Shown piece after piece: positions 53,132 to 61,066 of a DNA stretch of 64,000 nucleotides. The notes under the pieces are model-generated. The model did no database searches and was not told the DNA's origin. It saw only the letters and a list, made by a program, of their open reading frames with translations. The stretch is from an uncultured Acetatifactor sp. (GTDB taxonomy: Bacteria; Bacillota; Clostridia; Lachnospirales; Lachnospiraceae). The position numbers and the translations under genes were made by a program. Numbering within the stretch: the first letter of the stretch is position 1; the number at the start of each line of letters is the position of its first letter. The stretch lies in the NCBI GenBank assembly GCA_910589655.1, contig CAJUTJ010000020.1, positions 1 through 64,000 on the forward strand, written 5' to 3'.

Positions 53132-55192
53132 CTACAGCATCATCTTTCCTTCGATTCCCTCAAAGGCAATTCCCTTTCTGCTGCCGCCCTTCATCCATAC
53201 CACTACATGCCCGTAGCCGCCGCAGCCCTCAGGATCGGCATACTCCACTTTCTCGATAGGAAACAGTTCCTCCTCCGTAAAGTCCTCATGACTCTCTTTT
53301 GTGATCACCTGTGAAATCAAAATATAAGGCTCATAGCCGTACTGCTTTTCCCGATCCGTCTCGGCATACAGCACAATGGATTTCTCCGAATCAGGGTTGG
53401 TTCCCGTGCTGTGAAGCAGTTTCAAATCTTTCCAGCCGTCATAAATAGTCATTGCCAGCTGCTTCTCATTGCCCAAGGCATCCCTTCCTTTCAGGAGAAT
53501 GGCTTTGGCGCTGCCACATGACTTTTCCTCTATTTCCGTACCGTTGTCCGGGAATCCGTAGGAGCCCAGCGTCAGCGAGACGGGCGCTCTGTGCAGCCGC
53601 AGTTTATCCACACGAACCACACCGCAAGGCACTGTAAAGTCCGCCAGATTTATGGCCTGAATCCAGTGGCATTCTTTCTCCAGACAGTAGCCGAAGAACT
53701 GCCGGCGGTATAAAACACCGTTCTTCTCCCCATGCCAGAAGGTCACATTTCCTTTGGAAATCTGCCCTGTGGTTTTATCCTTCAATACATACTGTTGTGC
53801 CTCCACGTCCACTGCGGGAGCGGATTCCCACGGATACTTTGTGTTATAGCAAAGCTTGGAGTAATTCCACATACCGTGCTCGTCACCGGGCTGCTTTACC
53901 ACTTTTCCGGTGCGCAGAACCGTCTCTCCGTTGGCCTGATGATTGGAAAAGCAAAGCGCCGGGCCGTCCAGTGCCGTAACCTTTACCTCCTTCTCCCCTA
54001 AACACTCCCAGCTGCCGTTATTTTCCTTGGCAGTCCAAAAAGGATGATTAGCGGGTAAATGGAGACATAAAAATGCCTTGCCCAGCCAAAACGGGGATTC
54101 CGCACAGGAGTACCCTTGTACCAGAGGGGAAAACTGCCCGTAAAAGCCCAGCGTGGGAACACCTTTGTACAGAAAATCTTCCCTTCCCAAAAACTGCATC
54201 AGAGATCCGGAGGAAATACGCCTTGCCAGTCCCGGATTTCCCGTACTTTTGTGCAGCAGCATATTTCCGTCAAAAGCGCTGGTGGCCGCGTTGCGGTAAA
54301 TATTGCTTCTGCCCCACATATTGGTCCATCCGTCCCTGTCAAAGAAATCCCCGTAGGTCTCCATCAGTTTGTTGGATTGTTCCTCGAATTTCCGTGCTAT
54401 ATATGGCTCATTCTCATAGCCGTACCAAAGATTCCATATAGGCGCGTATACGTTGAATGCCCAACAGGAATAATAATCAAAAGAGTGTCCGTCACGATAC
54501 CAGCCGTCTCCCGCATAATAATTCAAGATGGCCTGTGCATGATCCCGCATAATATCTCTGTCTATGGGATAGCCTTCCATATGCAGAAACGCCATATCCA
54601 GCATATTAAAGAGCCGCCAGTTCTGGGGCACTGTATTCTCATGGGCATACCCCTGTAAAAATTCCGCTATAACATCTTTCTCCGCCTGAGAATATGTATC
54701 CCATATCTGCTTCCTGCTGACCCAGAGACAAATGACCAGCGCGCAAGTCTCCACGGTCTGCTGAAATGCCCGGAAAGGATCCGCATGACCTGTAATCTCC
54801 TGCTGATCCGCATAAGTGCCCACATACAGCTCATCGCCCTTGGTGCAGACTCTAAGCACCTGATTCTTATAATATTCCGCCATGGAATACCCGCAGATTT
54901 CCAGCCACGGAATATTCTGCATCACAGGAGCCGCAATAAAAAAGGATCTGGTCAGTCCCTCAAACACCTCCGCAGTGCGCTGCGTCTGCTGAACCTCCTT
55001 GGATGCCTTGAGATGCGGATAAGTAATCTCCGTCTCCTTCCTTGGCATGATAACGGGTTTTTCAAAATCGTCTATGTTTTGAAAAATCCCCTCCAGCATA
55101 TATTTTCCTGCCTCCAGCCAGCTCTCCCGGGTAAGGCCGGTGTATGGGCTTAGCTCATAGTCCAAGGTTTTCGGTACAAATTTTGTTCCCAT
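53132..55192 (-). CDS. DUF2264 family protein (putative uronic-acid oligosaccharide enzyme)
   Basis: The 686-residue product starts at ATG 55192 (AAAGGAGA upstream; frame opens at 55261). The N-terminal 370 residues are an alpha/alpha-barrel of the DUF2264 kind (TRSFFIAAP, NWRLFNMLDMAFL, DGWYRDGHSFDYYSCWAFNV). The C-terminal part is beta-rich (GNVTFWHGEKNGVLYRRQFF). DUF2264 proteins often occur with pectin or ulvan utilisation genes; the reaction is not established here. It lacks a signal peptide. It is convergent with the GH28-like gene, suggesting a small polysaccharide locus. Confidence 0.8.
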   Translation of the reverse strand: MGTKFVPKTLDYELSPYTGLTRESWLEAGKYMLEGIFQNIDDFEKPVIMPRKETEITYPHLKASKEVQQTQRTAEVFEGLTRSFFIAAPVMQNIPWLEICGYSMAEYYKNQVLRVCTKGDELYVGTYADQQEITGHADPFRAFQQTVETCALVICLWVSRKQIWDTYSQAEKDVIAEFLQGYAHENTVPQNWRLFNMLDMAFLHMEGYPIDRDIMRDHAQAILNYYAGDGWYRDGHSFDYYSCWAFNVYAPIWNLWYGYENEPYIARKFEEQSNKLMETYGDFFDRDGWTNMWGRSNIYRNAATSAFDGNMLLHKSTGNPGLARRISSGSLMQFLGREDFLYKGVPTLGFYGQFSPLVQGYSCAESPFWLGKAFLCLHLPANHPFWTAKENNGSWECLGEKEVKVTALDGPALCFSNHQANGETVLRTGKVVKQPGDEHGMWNYSKLCYNTKYPWESAPAVDVEAQQYVLKDKTTGQISKGNVTFWHGEKNGVLYRRQFFGYCLEKECHWIQAINLADFTVPCGVVRVDKLRLHRAPVSLTLGSYGFPDNGTEIEEKSCGSAKAILLKGRDALGNEKQLAMTIYDGWKDLKLLHSTGTNPDSEKSIVLYAETDREKQYGYEPYILISQVITKESHEDFTEEELFPIEKVEYADPEGCGGYGHVVVWMKGGSRKGIAFEGIEGKMML

Positions 55193-55304
55193 AAGCAACA
55201 ATCTCCTTTTCCGCCGCTTTCCTTTTCGTTTGAAACAGTACCCAAAACCTGTCCTTGGCATTCCATGCCAAAATGCAACGATACAAAAACAGCTGTCTCC
55301 TTAA

Positions 55305-55333
55305 ATTATAACACCGAAAGCCCCTGCTGGTAA
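55305..55333 (-). promoter_or_regulatory. Promoter of the DUF2264 gene
   Basis: TTACCA (55328-55333), 17 bp, TATAAT (55305-55310). Confidence 0.6.
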
Positions 55334-55372
55334 TGTTTTTTTTATGAAATTCTCTAACTTTTTCTCACCGGA

Positions 55373-55490
55373 TTACTGTTCACTCCTTTCACAGCAGCAG
55401 ATGCACAGAAATCGCAAAACAGCGATTTCGCGCATGTCTGTCTCGGGTTTGTCACGCAGAAACAACATGAAAACACCTGCAAAAGGAGTG
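55373..55490 (+). mobile_element. Family A repeat, copy A7 (decayed right end)
   Basis: It starts ATTACTGTTCACTCC, then ACAGAAATCGCAAAACAGCG, hairpin partner GCGATTTCGCGCATG, TGTCTGTCTCGGGTTTGTCACG and GAAAACACCTGC; the right terminal repeat is diverged. It is most similar to copy A3. It lies between the DUF2264 promoter and the 56-codon gene. Confidence 0.7.
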
Positions 55491-55505
55491 TGTTTCATAC
55501 ACTCT

Positions 55506-55676
55506 CTATTGTGCGGAAGAGGACTGTGCACGCTTTTTCAGCTCTTCAATTATTCGTTTACATTCATCCAGCTCTTCTTTTGTTACATTATAGTTCTCAT
55601 AGAGCAGAAAAGGAACTTTCCTCAATTTTTTCTCATCCCAAAACGGAAACTTCTTTATCTCTTCCTTTTTCTTCAT
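55506..55676 (-). CDS. Small highly charged protein of 56 residues, unknown function
   Basis: ATG 55676 with AAAGGGG upstream encodes a Lys/Glu-rich protein that starts MKKKEEIKKFPFWDEKKLRK and ends in a predicted helix (EELDECKRIIEELKKRAQSS). I do not recognise it. It is divergent from the HTH gene, and the shared 160-bp spacer has two operator-like repeats, so the two may form one regulatory unit. Confidence 0.6.
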   Translation of the reverse strand: MKKKEEIKKFPFWDEKKLRKVPFLLYENYNVTKEELDECKRIIEELKKRAQSSSAQ

Positions 55677-55718
55677 AATCTGTCCCCTTTCACAATCACA
55701 ATGTTATACGAGAAACAT

Positions 55719-55777
55719 CAACTGTCTATTGTTAAAATAACACAATTTAATCACAAACGTCAACCGTGCGCCGTTAA
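55719..55777. promoter_or_regulatory. Twin operator-like repeats between divergent small genes
   Basis: CAACTGTCTATTGTTAA (55719-55735) and CAACCGTGCGCCGTTAA (55761-55777) share CAAC-n-GT...GTTAA and are spaced 42 bp, four helical turns. The second overlaps a minus-strand -35-like TTGACG. The HTH protein encoded at 55838 is the obvious candidate binder. Confidence 0.5.
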
Positions 55778-55837
55778 TAATTATCTTCATTATCACATAT
55801 ACTTTATATAAGATTATTTTAATAAAGGAGAATTTCT

Positions 55838-56080
55838 ATGACATATTCTGATGCCATTATCAAACGGCTGACAGATTTATGCGCTGAAAGAAAGATAACG
55901 ATCAATAAGCTTGCTACCTTATCCGGCATTACACAGTCAACCGTTGATAACCTTATGAAGGGAAAAACCAAAAACCCCAAATTGAAAACTTTGCACAAAA
56001 TGGCAATTGGCTTAAACATGACTGTCTCTATGTTATTGGACTTTCCCGAAATGAACGAGACTGTATTTGATGATGAATAA
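55838..56080 (+). CDS. XRE-family helix-turn-helix regulator
   Basis: An 80-residue single-domain HTH protein. The HTH is in ITINKLATLSGITQSTVDNL and the following MKGKTKNPKLKTLHKMAIGL. AAAGGAG precedes the ATG. The acidic tail (FPEMNETVFDDE) is unremarkable. It may regulate itself and the divergent 56-codon gene. Confidence 0.85.
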   Translation: MTYSDAIIKRLTDLCAERKITINKLATLSGITQSTVDNLMKGKTKNPKLKTLHKMAIGLNMTVSMLLDFPEMNETVFDDE

Positions 56081-56158
56081 GAGCCAAATACAGCAAAACT
56101 TTCTTCTAAATAACCATCACTATAATCAGCGGCAGTACCATGTAAACTTTCTATCCGT

Positions 56159-56776
56159 TTAGTTTCGACCGTCCTTCGCCGTCCCGACCTTTTTCAAGAC
56201 AAACTGCTCCCCTTCATAGATGCGCACCGGATTTCCTCTGACAATACGATTATGCTCCCGCCACGCGGCATTGACCTGAATCTCTTTCTGTTCCTGCTGC
56301 AAACAGTCCAGTTTTTCCTGAAGCTTCTGCATAGCCCTCTGTTTGTTTTGATATTGGCTCCGTTCCTCGGTGGACTGTGATACAAGCCCTGTGGGAATAT
56401 GTGTGATCCGCACTCCCGTCTCTACTTTATTCACATTCTGTCCGCCTTTTCCTCCACAATGAAACTTTTCGATGCGATATTCCTTATCTGCCGAAATCTC
56501 GGTCAAGCCGGGAATTATGCTCACATCCACATACCAGTTTTTCCTCCTGTGGTTTCTGCGGAACGGGCTTTGACAAATCCATAGTACTGTGCCCTCCAAA
56601 CCGCTTAGATCATGCTCCGTTTCAAAACGTATGGAATGAAAGCAGCCTTTTTCCTCCCCTTTCGTATAGGATACATTTCTTAAATCTTTATACTCTTTCT
56701 GTAACGCCTCGAATAGTTTTGCCGCTGCCAGCTGGCATTCGGAGGGGCCTTGCCCCGAACTGATTTGAACGACCAT
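56159..56776 (-). CDS. prfH: Peptide chain release factor-like protein PrfH
   Basis: PrfH is a codon-independent release factor homologue that hydrolyses peptidyl-tRNA on ribosomes with a cleaved decoding centre, and it is found next to rtcB. The 205-residue product from ATG 56776 (AGGAGA upstream) has the GGQ loop FHCGGKGGQNVNKVETGVRI and a basic C-terminal tail but no codon-recognition domain. The longer frame to 56881 translates a hexamer repeat (Ile-Glu-Ile-Gly) and is not counted. It follows rtcB on the minus strand. Confidence 0.92.
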   Translation of the reverse strand: MVVQISSGQGPSECQLAAAKLFEALQKEYKDLRNVSYTKGEEKGCFHSIRFETEHDLSGLEGTVLWICQSPFRRNHRRKNWYVDVSIIPGLTEISADKEYRIEKFHCGGKGGQNVNKVETGVRITHIPTGLVSQSTEERSQYQNKQRAMQKLQEKLDCLQQEQKEIQVNAAWREHNRIVRGNPVRIYEGEQFVLKKVGTAKDGRN

Positions 56777-56779
56777 ATA

Positions 56780-56885
56780 ATCTCCTATTTCTATTCCAAT
56801 TTCTATCTCTATCTCAATTTCTATCTCTATTCCAAGTTCTATCTCTAATCCAAGTTCTATTCCTATTTCTATTCCTGTCACTACC
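56780..56885 (-). repeat. Hexamer array (family C type) running into the prfH ribosome-binding site
   Basis: About 16 degenerate hexamers of the form TTCTAT/ATTCCA (gene strand GAAATA/GGAATA) fill nearly the entire gap between rtcB and prfH. On the gene strand the array ends GAAATAGGAGATT, the Shine-Dalgarno of prfH. There is no hairpin part here. Confidence 0.8.
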
Positions 56886-56912
56886 CCCGTTTCTCATCCG
56901 GCTTTCCGGGTG

Positions 56913-58022
56913 CTATTGTCTGCTTCCCGCCTTGAAATTATAGACAGGTTTTAAATGTTCCGTGATCTCAACGGTTTCCTGAAGCCGTTCTGCGATTTCC
57001 GATACGGAGCGATAGGCAAAGGGCGCCTCATCCAACGTTTCCGCACCTACACAGCTGCTGTAAATCCCCTTCATCTCTTTCTTGAATTCCGACACAGTAT
57101 GCAGTGTTTTCACATCCTCACGTTTCAGTTTTCTGCCGGATCCATGGGGAGCCGAACAATTCCATTCCTGATTACCTTTTCCGATTCCCAGAAGGACTCC
57201 ATCCCTCATATTGACAGGAATAATCACACTCTCACCCTTCCGGGCGGAAATAGAGCCCTTCCGAAGGATTCCGGACTCATCCAAATAATTATGAGGAACG
57301 GAAAACTGATCCAATGCTTTCCATTTCATTCCCTTCAATATTTCCCGGACAATGATCTCCCTGTTCCACTGAGCGTACTTTTGAATGATTGCCACGTCTT
57401 CCAAATAAGCCTCCTTGTTTTCACCCTCCAGATAACTCATATAATAGGGAACCTCTCCGCCGCATTCTTTGAAGCTTCGGGCGGCCAGTTTCGTATAATA
57501 TTCCGCCACTTCCTCTCCCAGATGCCGGCTGCCGGTGTGCACCACAAGGTATACGGAACCGTCCTCCGCCCTGTCAAGCTCTATGAAATGATTCCCGCCC
57601 CCAAGCGTACCAAGGCTTCTTTCCGCCTTCTTCTTGTTAATATGACCGGCACAGTGAAGCGTCTCATAAGAAAATTCCCCGGCCATGTGATGAGGCTCTC
57701 TCCGTATGGTAAATCCGGCGGGTACATTTTCCCGGATCACTTTATCCAGTTTTTGAAATTCAACATTGCTTTTATTCAATTTTACACAGGTCATTCCGCA
57801 GCCGATATCCACTCCCAGAAGCTGCGGGATTACTCTGTCCTTTACTGTCATGGACAGCCCTATGGGAGCTGTCTTTCCGGGATGTATATCCGGCATCATG
57901 CGGATCCTGCTTCCCTCCGCCACTTGATTATCACATATCATTTTCACCTGTGCTTCAGCGTATGCATCTACATCATCCGTAAATATTTTTGCCTCGGCAT
58001 AAATACCTTTTACTATTTTCAC
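56913..58022 (-). CDS. rtcB: RNA ligase RtcB
   Basis: RtcB joins RNA 2',3'-cyclic phosphate (or 3'-phosphate) ends to 5'-OH ends using GTP and Mn. GTG 58022 is chosen (GGAGG 5 nt upstream, from the family B repeat), giving 369 residues, the short bacterial type. Visible are the metal-site Cys in GVDIGCGMTC, LGGGNHFIELD, VHTGSRHLGEEVAE and the guanylylation His in APHGSGRKLKRED. With prfH downstream it forms the known rtcB-prfH pair, in which 16S rRNA cleaved at the decoding centre is resealed after peptide release. Confidence 0.93.
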   Translation of the reverse strand: MKIVKGIYAEAKIFTDDVDAYAEAQVKMICDNQVAEGSRIRMMPDIHPGKTAPIGLSMTVKDRVIPQLLGVDIGCGMTCVKLNKSNVEFQKLDKVIRENVPAGFTIRREPHHMAGEFSYETLHCAGHINKKKAERSLGTLGGGNHFIELDRAEDGSVYLVVHTGSRHLGEEVAEYYTKLAARSFKECGGEVPYYMSYLEGENKEAYLEDVAIIQKYAQWNREIIVREILKGMKWKALDQFSVPHNYLDESGILRKGSISARKGESVIIPVNMRDGVLLGIGKGNQEWNCSAPHGSGRKLKREDVKTLHTVSEFKKEMKGIYSSCVGAETLDEAPFAYRSVSEIAERLQETVEITEHLKPVYNFKAGSRQ

Positions 58023-58160
58023 ACTAACCTCCATGATTCCGCTCTGCGGAATCTTAAATCCGAATGAGAAATGCCGTGTTTACGGCATAGCCCACACACT
58101 TTCAAACATGCCGGCACAGTCGGCTCAAGCAATGAATGAATTGGTGCAATTCCGGAAAAA
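58019..58160 (-). repeat. Family B repeat, copy B4, providing the rtcB start region
   Basis: The 65 bp from 58019 are nearly identical to the truA copy B1 (two mismatches), including the 16-bp start sequence at 58019-58034, the TTCCGC/GCGGAA hairpin and the AAATGCCG block. It continues into the module ATGCCGGCACAGTCGGCTCAAG with AATGAATTGGTGCAA, shared with B3 and B6. Confidence 0.75.
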
Positions 58161-58166
58161 CAGGTA

Positions 58167-58189
58167 CAAAAAAAGCACCCTAAAGGTGC
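58167..58189 (-). terminator. Terminator of the 35-codon gene
   Basis: On the minus strand GCACC-tttag-GGTGC is followed by seven T. It separates the small gene's transcript from rtcB. Confidence 0.8.
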
Positions 58190-58200
58190 AGTCTGTAAAT

Positions 58201-58308
58201 CTAATCTATCCATAAACTATATTCCGGATATCCGTATTCCGTGAGGGCTGCCTTGCCTTTAGTTACCATATTCTTTATTTTGCTTTGGATTCGTCTGTTC
58301 TTCTGCAT
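58201..58308 (-). CDS. Small basic peptide, 35 residues, unknown function
   Basis: ATG 58308 preceded by AAAGGAGGG encodes a basic peptide (MQKNRRIQSKIKNMVTKGKA, tail ending YGYPEYSLWID). It has its own strong promoter and terminator, which argues that it is real or marks a small RNA. No family recognised. Confidence 0.6.
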   Translation of the reverse strand: MQKNRRIQSKIKNMVTKGKAALTEYGYPEYSLWID

Positions 58309-58357
58309 GGTAAACCCTCCTTTCTCCAGTCAATCACGATTTTCGTTAACATAGGTA

Positions 58358-58386
58358 ATAATAACACAGGGAAACGGCATTTGCAA
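58358..58386 (-). promoter_or_regulatory. Sigma-A promoter of the 35-codon gene
   Basis: TTGCAA (58381-58386), 17 bp, TATTAT (58358-58363). Confidence 0.7.
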
Positions 58387-58396
58387 GTATAACTTC

Positions 58397-58455
58397 ATTA
58401 CTGTTCACTCACTGCCGCCCCGTGTTTTCACGCTGTATTTGCGTGAAAAGCACAA
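58397..58455 (-). mobile_element. Family A repeat, partial copy A8
   Basis: ATTACTGTTCACTCACTGCC is followed by a TTTCACGC/GCGTGAAA hairpin. Only one end module is left. 58456-58558 shows no further structure that I can name. Confidence 0.55.
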
Positions 58456-58558
58456 GACGGATTCGGCGCCGCAGTCAACAACCCTCAGCAAGCAACGGGG
58501 CATCAAGCTTATTGCTCGCGGGAACCAATTTGCGGAATACGCCAAAGTGAGTTGCCGA

Positions 58559-58990
58559 CTATAAGAATTCCCGTAAATCCTTCACCAACGTCTCCTCGGC
58601 CTGAGCCACATCCTTTGCCAGCTTTTTGATTTTGTCTTCCGCTGCAGGATATTGATTCAAGTACTTATATATACTTTTAATACCCATATTGCAGCCGTCG
58701 GTGATAAGATCCGCCGCTTTGTGGTCCGCATTTTCCTCATTCATGACCATATTGGACTTAACCTTGGACATCATCTTTGCCATGATCGCAGGCTCTTTTC
58801 CGTCATCATGGTACTCATTCAGGTATTCATGTGTGGTATTGCCCAGCTTGGTATGCGTCTCCTTGCTTTTCGCAAGCAGATTCCGCAGGCTCTCGCTCTG
58901 TACATGTTCTATTACGTCATCCAGCGAAGATACTCCCATCTTAATACCCGCATTGCATTCTCTCAACAATCTAATGGTATCATTTTCCAT
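58559..58990 (-). CDS. Four-helix-bundle protein (ferritin-like, DUF2383-type)
   Basis: ATG 58990 (AGGAGG upstream) gives 143 residues that are almost entirely helical: DTIRLLRECNAGIKMGVSSL, ESLRNLLAKSKETHTKLGNT, IMAKMMSKVKSNMVMNEENA, KIKKLAKDVAQAEETLVKDL. The layout resembles the DUF2383/PA2169 ferritin-like bundle, but the metal ligands are not clear, so binding of iron is unproven. Such proteins are common in Clostridia and are usually unannotated. Confidence 0.65.
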   Translation of the reverse strand: MENDTIRLLRECNAGIKMGVSSLDDVIEHVQSESLRNLLAKSKETHTKLGNTTHEYLNEYHDDGKEPAIMAKMMSKVKSNMVMNEENADHKAADLITDGCNMGIKSIYKYLNQYPAAEDKIKKLAKDVAQAEETLVKDLREFL

Positions 58991-58999
58991 ATGCCGCCT

Positions 59000-59411
59000 C
59001 CTATTTTGCCCCTTGCCGCAATATATCCCATATCTGCCCGTACAACAGAATACAACAACGTAATGCACAAAAAACAGTACGGCAAATATGGTGACTATTG
59101 CTCAAGATAGTCTGTCCAATAGAAGACATTTTTATAATAAAATACAAATTGAATATTATGTCTACTCTTTTATTCTGTCTGCGGCTATGTGTTCCAGATT
59201 GACCTTGCCCCCGTCCGGGAGCTGGTGTCCCTCCAGCGAGATTACTCCGCCTTGTAGGGTCCTCTGTCCGATTTGCTGAAACAGCTCGCTGATGGAGCTG
59301 TGATTTGCTGGAGACATTTTGTCCCAAAGGCGGGAGGATGGACAACAGCAAAAGAATGTGCTATACTTGTGCTCATACTTTTGAATATCTATGAAATTTT
59401 TGAACGACCTA
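59000..59411. other. Region without a convincing gene
   Basis: A minus-strand frame (59162-59500) ends in a protein-like stretch (ISELFQQIGQRTLQGGVISL, then GHQLPDGGKVNLEHIAADRI), while its upstream part is low-quality. It could be the 3' remnant of a lost gene joined to the integrase remnant. There is no clear promoter or terminator. Confidence 0.3.
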
Positions 59412-59857
59412 TCACAAAACAGTATAATAATATGTGGTGGGTTTGGGTAGAGAACTATGGATGACAAAATATATCCTATCGGGATATTTATGCATTCCAC
59501 AATATTTTATTAAATCATCCCATATATCATGCACTATCTGCTTATTTCTGCAACTTTCCTTCAAATATCTCCACTCTATATCCCGTTCCTTAGCATAGCT
59601 GGAAAATTGATCTATCGCCGTTAAAAACCTCTGAATCGCTTCAATAGATGTTGCCCTTTTGTTTGTTTCAAAATAATATTTGCATGCCTGTTCCACATCT
59701 ATCTTTGTAAGATTTGCAGATAGGTCAGCAAGTGAATACAACTTTAATTCTTGATTACAATACTCCAAAAACTCTTATAACATGCCTGATAATCAGCCCT
59801 CTCGCCTTTTATCGTTTTATAATAATCATCTAATGCATTTTTTAATACTGCGCTCAT
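59412..59857 (-). pseudogene. Remnant of a tyrosine integrase N-terminal region
   Basis: ATG 59857 starts MSAVLKNALDDYYKTIKGER and runs to about 59768, then shifts frame at a run of five T (gene strand; six would keep the frame). The next frame encodes LEYCNQELKLYSLADL and NKRATSIEAIQRFLTAIDQF, the helical core-binding-domain type seen in phage/ICE integrases. The catalytic domain is absent; sequence after about 59460 is unrelated. It is probably a relic of an integrated element; the integrase assignment is an inference from the helical pattern. Confidence 0.5.
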
Positions 59858-60039
59858 TAGCCTTCTCCGCCTTATACACATCTTTTTAATGTAAAGTATC
59901 GCCTGACTCTAAAATTATATAATTACCTCATCTATTCTACAAAAGCTAAGCAAATCCTTTATCTAACAAAATCAAATTGGTAAACTATTTCGACACACAA
60001 CGCCCCATACCCACCGCAGCATTTCGGATAAAACCGACT

Positions 60040-60181
60040 GCCTGCAGAGCGTGAACTCACTTAGCGAAGTCTTTTCGAGCTTGGCGATTTCCTTCACCCT
60101 TCCCGTCATGCCGACGCAGTCGGCATAAACAATAAGTGAGAAGAATGCCTGCACTTGGCATTCTTCTCACTTATTGTTTGT
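60040..60181. repeat. Family B repeat, copy B5, with a perfect 22-bp inverted repeat
   Basis: The left part (CTGCAGAGCGTGAACTCACTTAGC to TTGGCGATTTCCTTCACC, in pieces) matches copy B6. It is followed by the ATGCCGACGCAGTCGGCAT module and then a perfect 22-bp inverted repeat (60128-60149 with 60157-60178, 7-nt loop). It lies 38 bp past the stop of the ABC ATPase gene, so the long hairpin may end that transcript. 59858-60039 contains nothing else that I recognise. Confidence 0.7.
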
Positions 60182-60218
60182 GATACTTAGAATTTCTTAG
60201 ATGACGTATTTGGGCGTC

Positions 60219-61013
60219 TTAGATTTTCATCTCACAATTGTATCGGGCCAAAAACTGTTTTGTCCTTTCCTCGCGGGGATTCTCAATGACCTGCAAAGGA
60301 TCGCCCGCTTCCACAATCACACCGCCGTCCATAAAAATTATATGATCTGCCACATCTCTGGCAAAGGCCATTTCATGGGTCACAATAATCATGGTGGTGC
60401 TCTGCTCCGCCAGACCGCGGATGACCTTTAATACTTCTCCCGTCAGCTCGGGATCCAACGCTGAGGTAGGTTCGTCAAAGCACAAAATATCAGGCTGTAA
60501 CGCCAAGGCTCTGGCAATCGCCACTCTCTGCTGCTGTCCCCCCGAAAGCTGGTGGGGATAATGCCCCATCCTTTCCCTCAATCCCATTTGATCCAGCAGC
60601 TCCGCTCCGTGCTTCTTTATTTCCTCTTGAATTTCCTTTTTATTTTGTTTATAGTCCTCCCTCTCCCTTGCCAGCATATCCTCCGCCAGCATCACATTTT
60701 CCAGAGCCGTGTATTGGGGAAACAGATGAAAGGACTGGAAAACCATGCCAAAGTGCAGACGCTTCTTCCGAAGCTCCTTTTCTTTTCCTGCCCGAGGCCG
60801 TGAGGCATCAAACAATACTTCCCCCTTTACGGAAATAGTTCCCTGATCCGGCGTCTCCAGAAAATTCAGGCACCGCAGCAGCGTAGTCTTGCCGGAGCCG
60901 GAAGAGCCGATAATAGCAAGCGCCTTTCCCTCTTCCAGAGAAAATCCCACGTCTTCTAAAACTTTAGTATTCCCGAAACGTTTTCCGATATGATTTACTT
61001 CCAAGATCGCCAT
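60219..61013 (-). CDS. Polar amino acid ABC transporter ATP-binding protein
   Basis: The 264-residue ATPase is of the GlnQ/HisP group: Walker A GSSGSGKTTLLRCLNFLE, Q-loop MVFQSFHLFPQYTALENVML, signature LSGGQQQRVAIARALAL, Walker B ILCFDEPTSALDPELT, and H-loop IIVTHEMAFARDVAD. A linker insertion between the Q-loop and signature is slightly longer than usual. Third gene of binding protein-permease-ATPase. Confidence 0.94.
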   Translation of the reverse strand: MAILEVNHIGKRFGNTKVLEDVGFSLEEGKALAIIGSSGSGKTTLLRCLNFLETPDQGTISVKGEVLFDASRPRAGKEKELRKKRLHFGMVFQSFHLFPQYTALENVMLAEDMLAREREDYKQNKKEIQEEIKKHGAELLDQMGLRERMGHYPHQLSGGQQQRVAIARALALQPDILCFDEPTSALDPELTGEVLKVIRGLAEQSTTMIIVTHEMAFARDVADHIIFMDGGVIVEAGDPLQVIENPREERTKQFLARYNCEMKI

Positions 61014-61066
61014 ACGGTCTCCTCCTAATGCAATCGCCTTTTACGGTACTTTATATGTCCGAATAC

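Noticed and set aside
56780..56881. Ile-Glu-Gly repeat N-terminus of PrfH
   Set aside because: It is translation of the hexamer array; the Shine-Dalgarno and conserved start lie downstream at 56776.
56955..58067. 370-codon plus-strand frame
   Set aside because: Antisense shadow of rtcB; the minus frame has all RtcB motifs.
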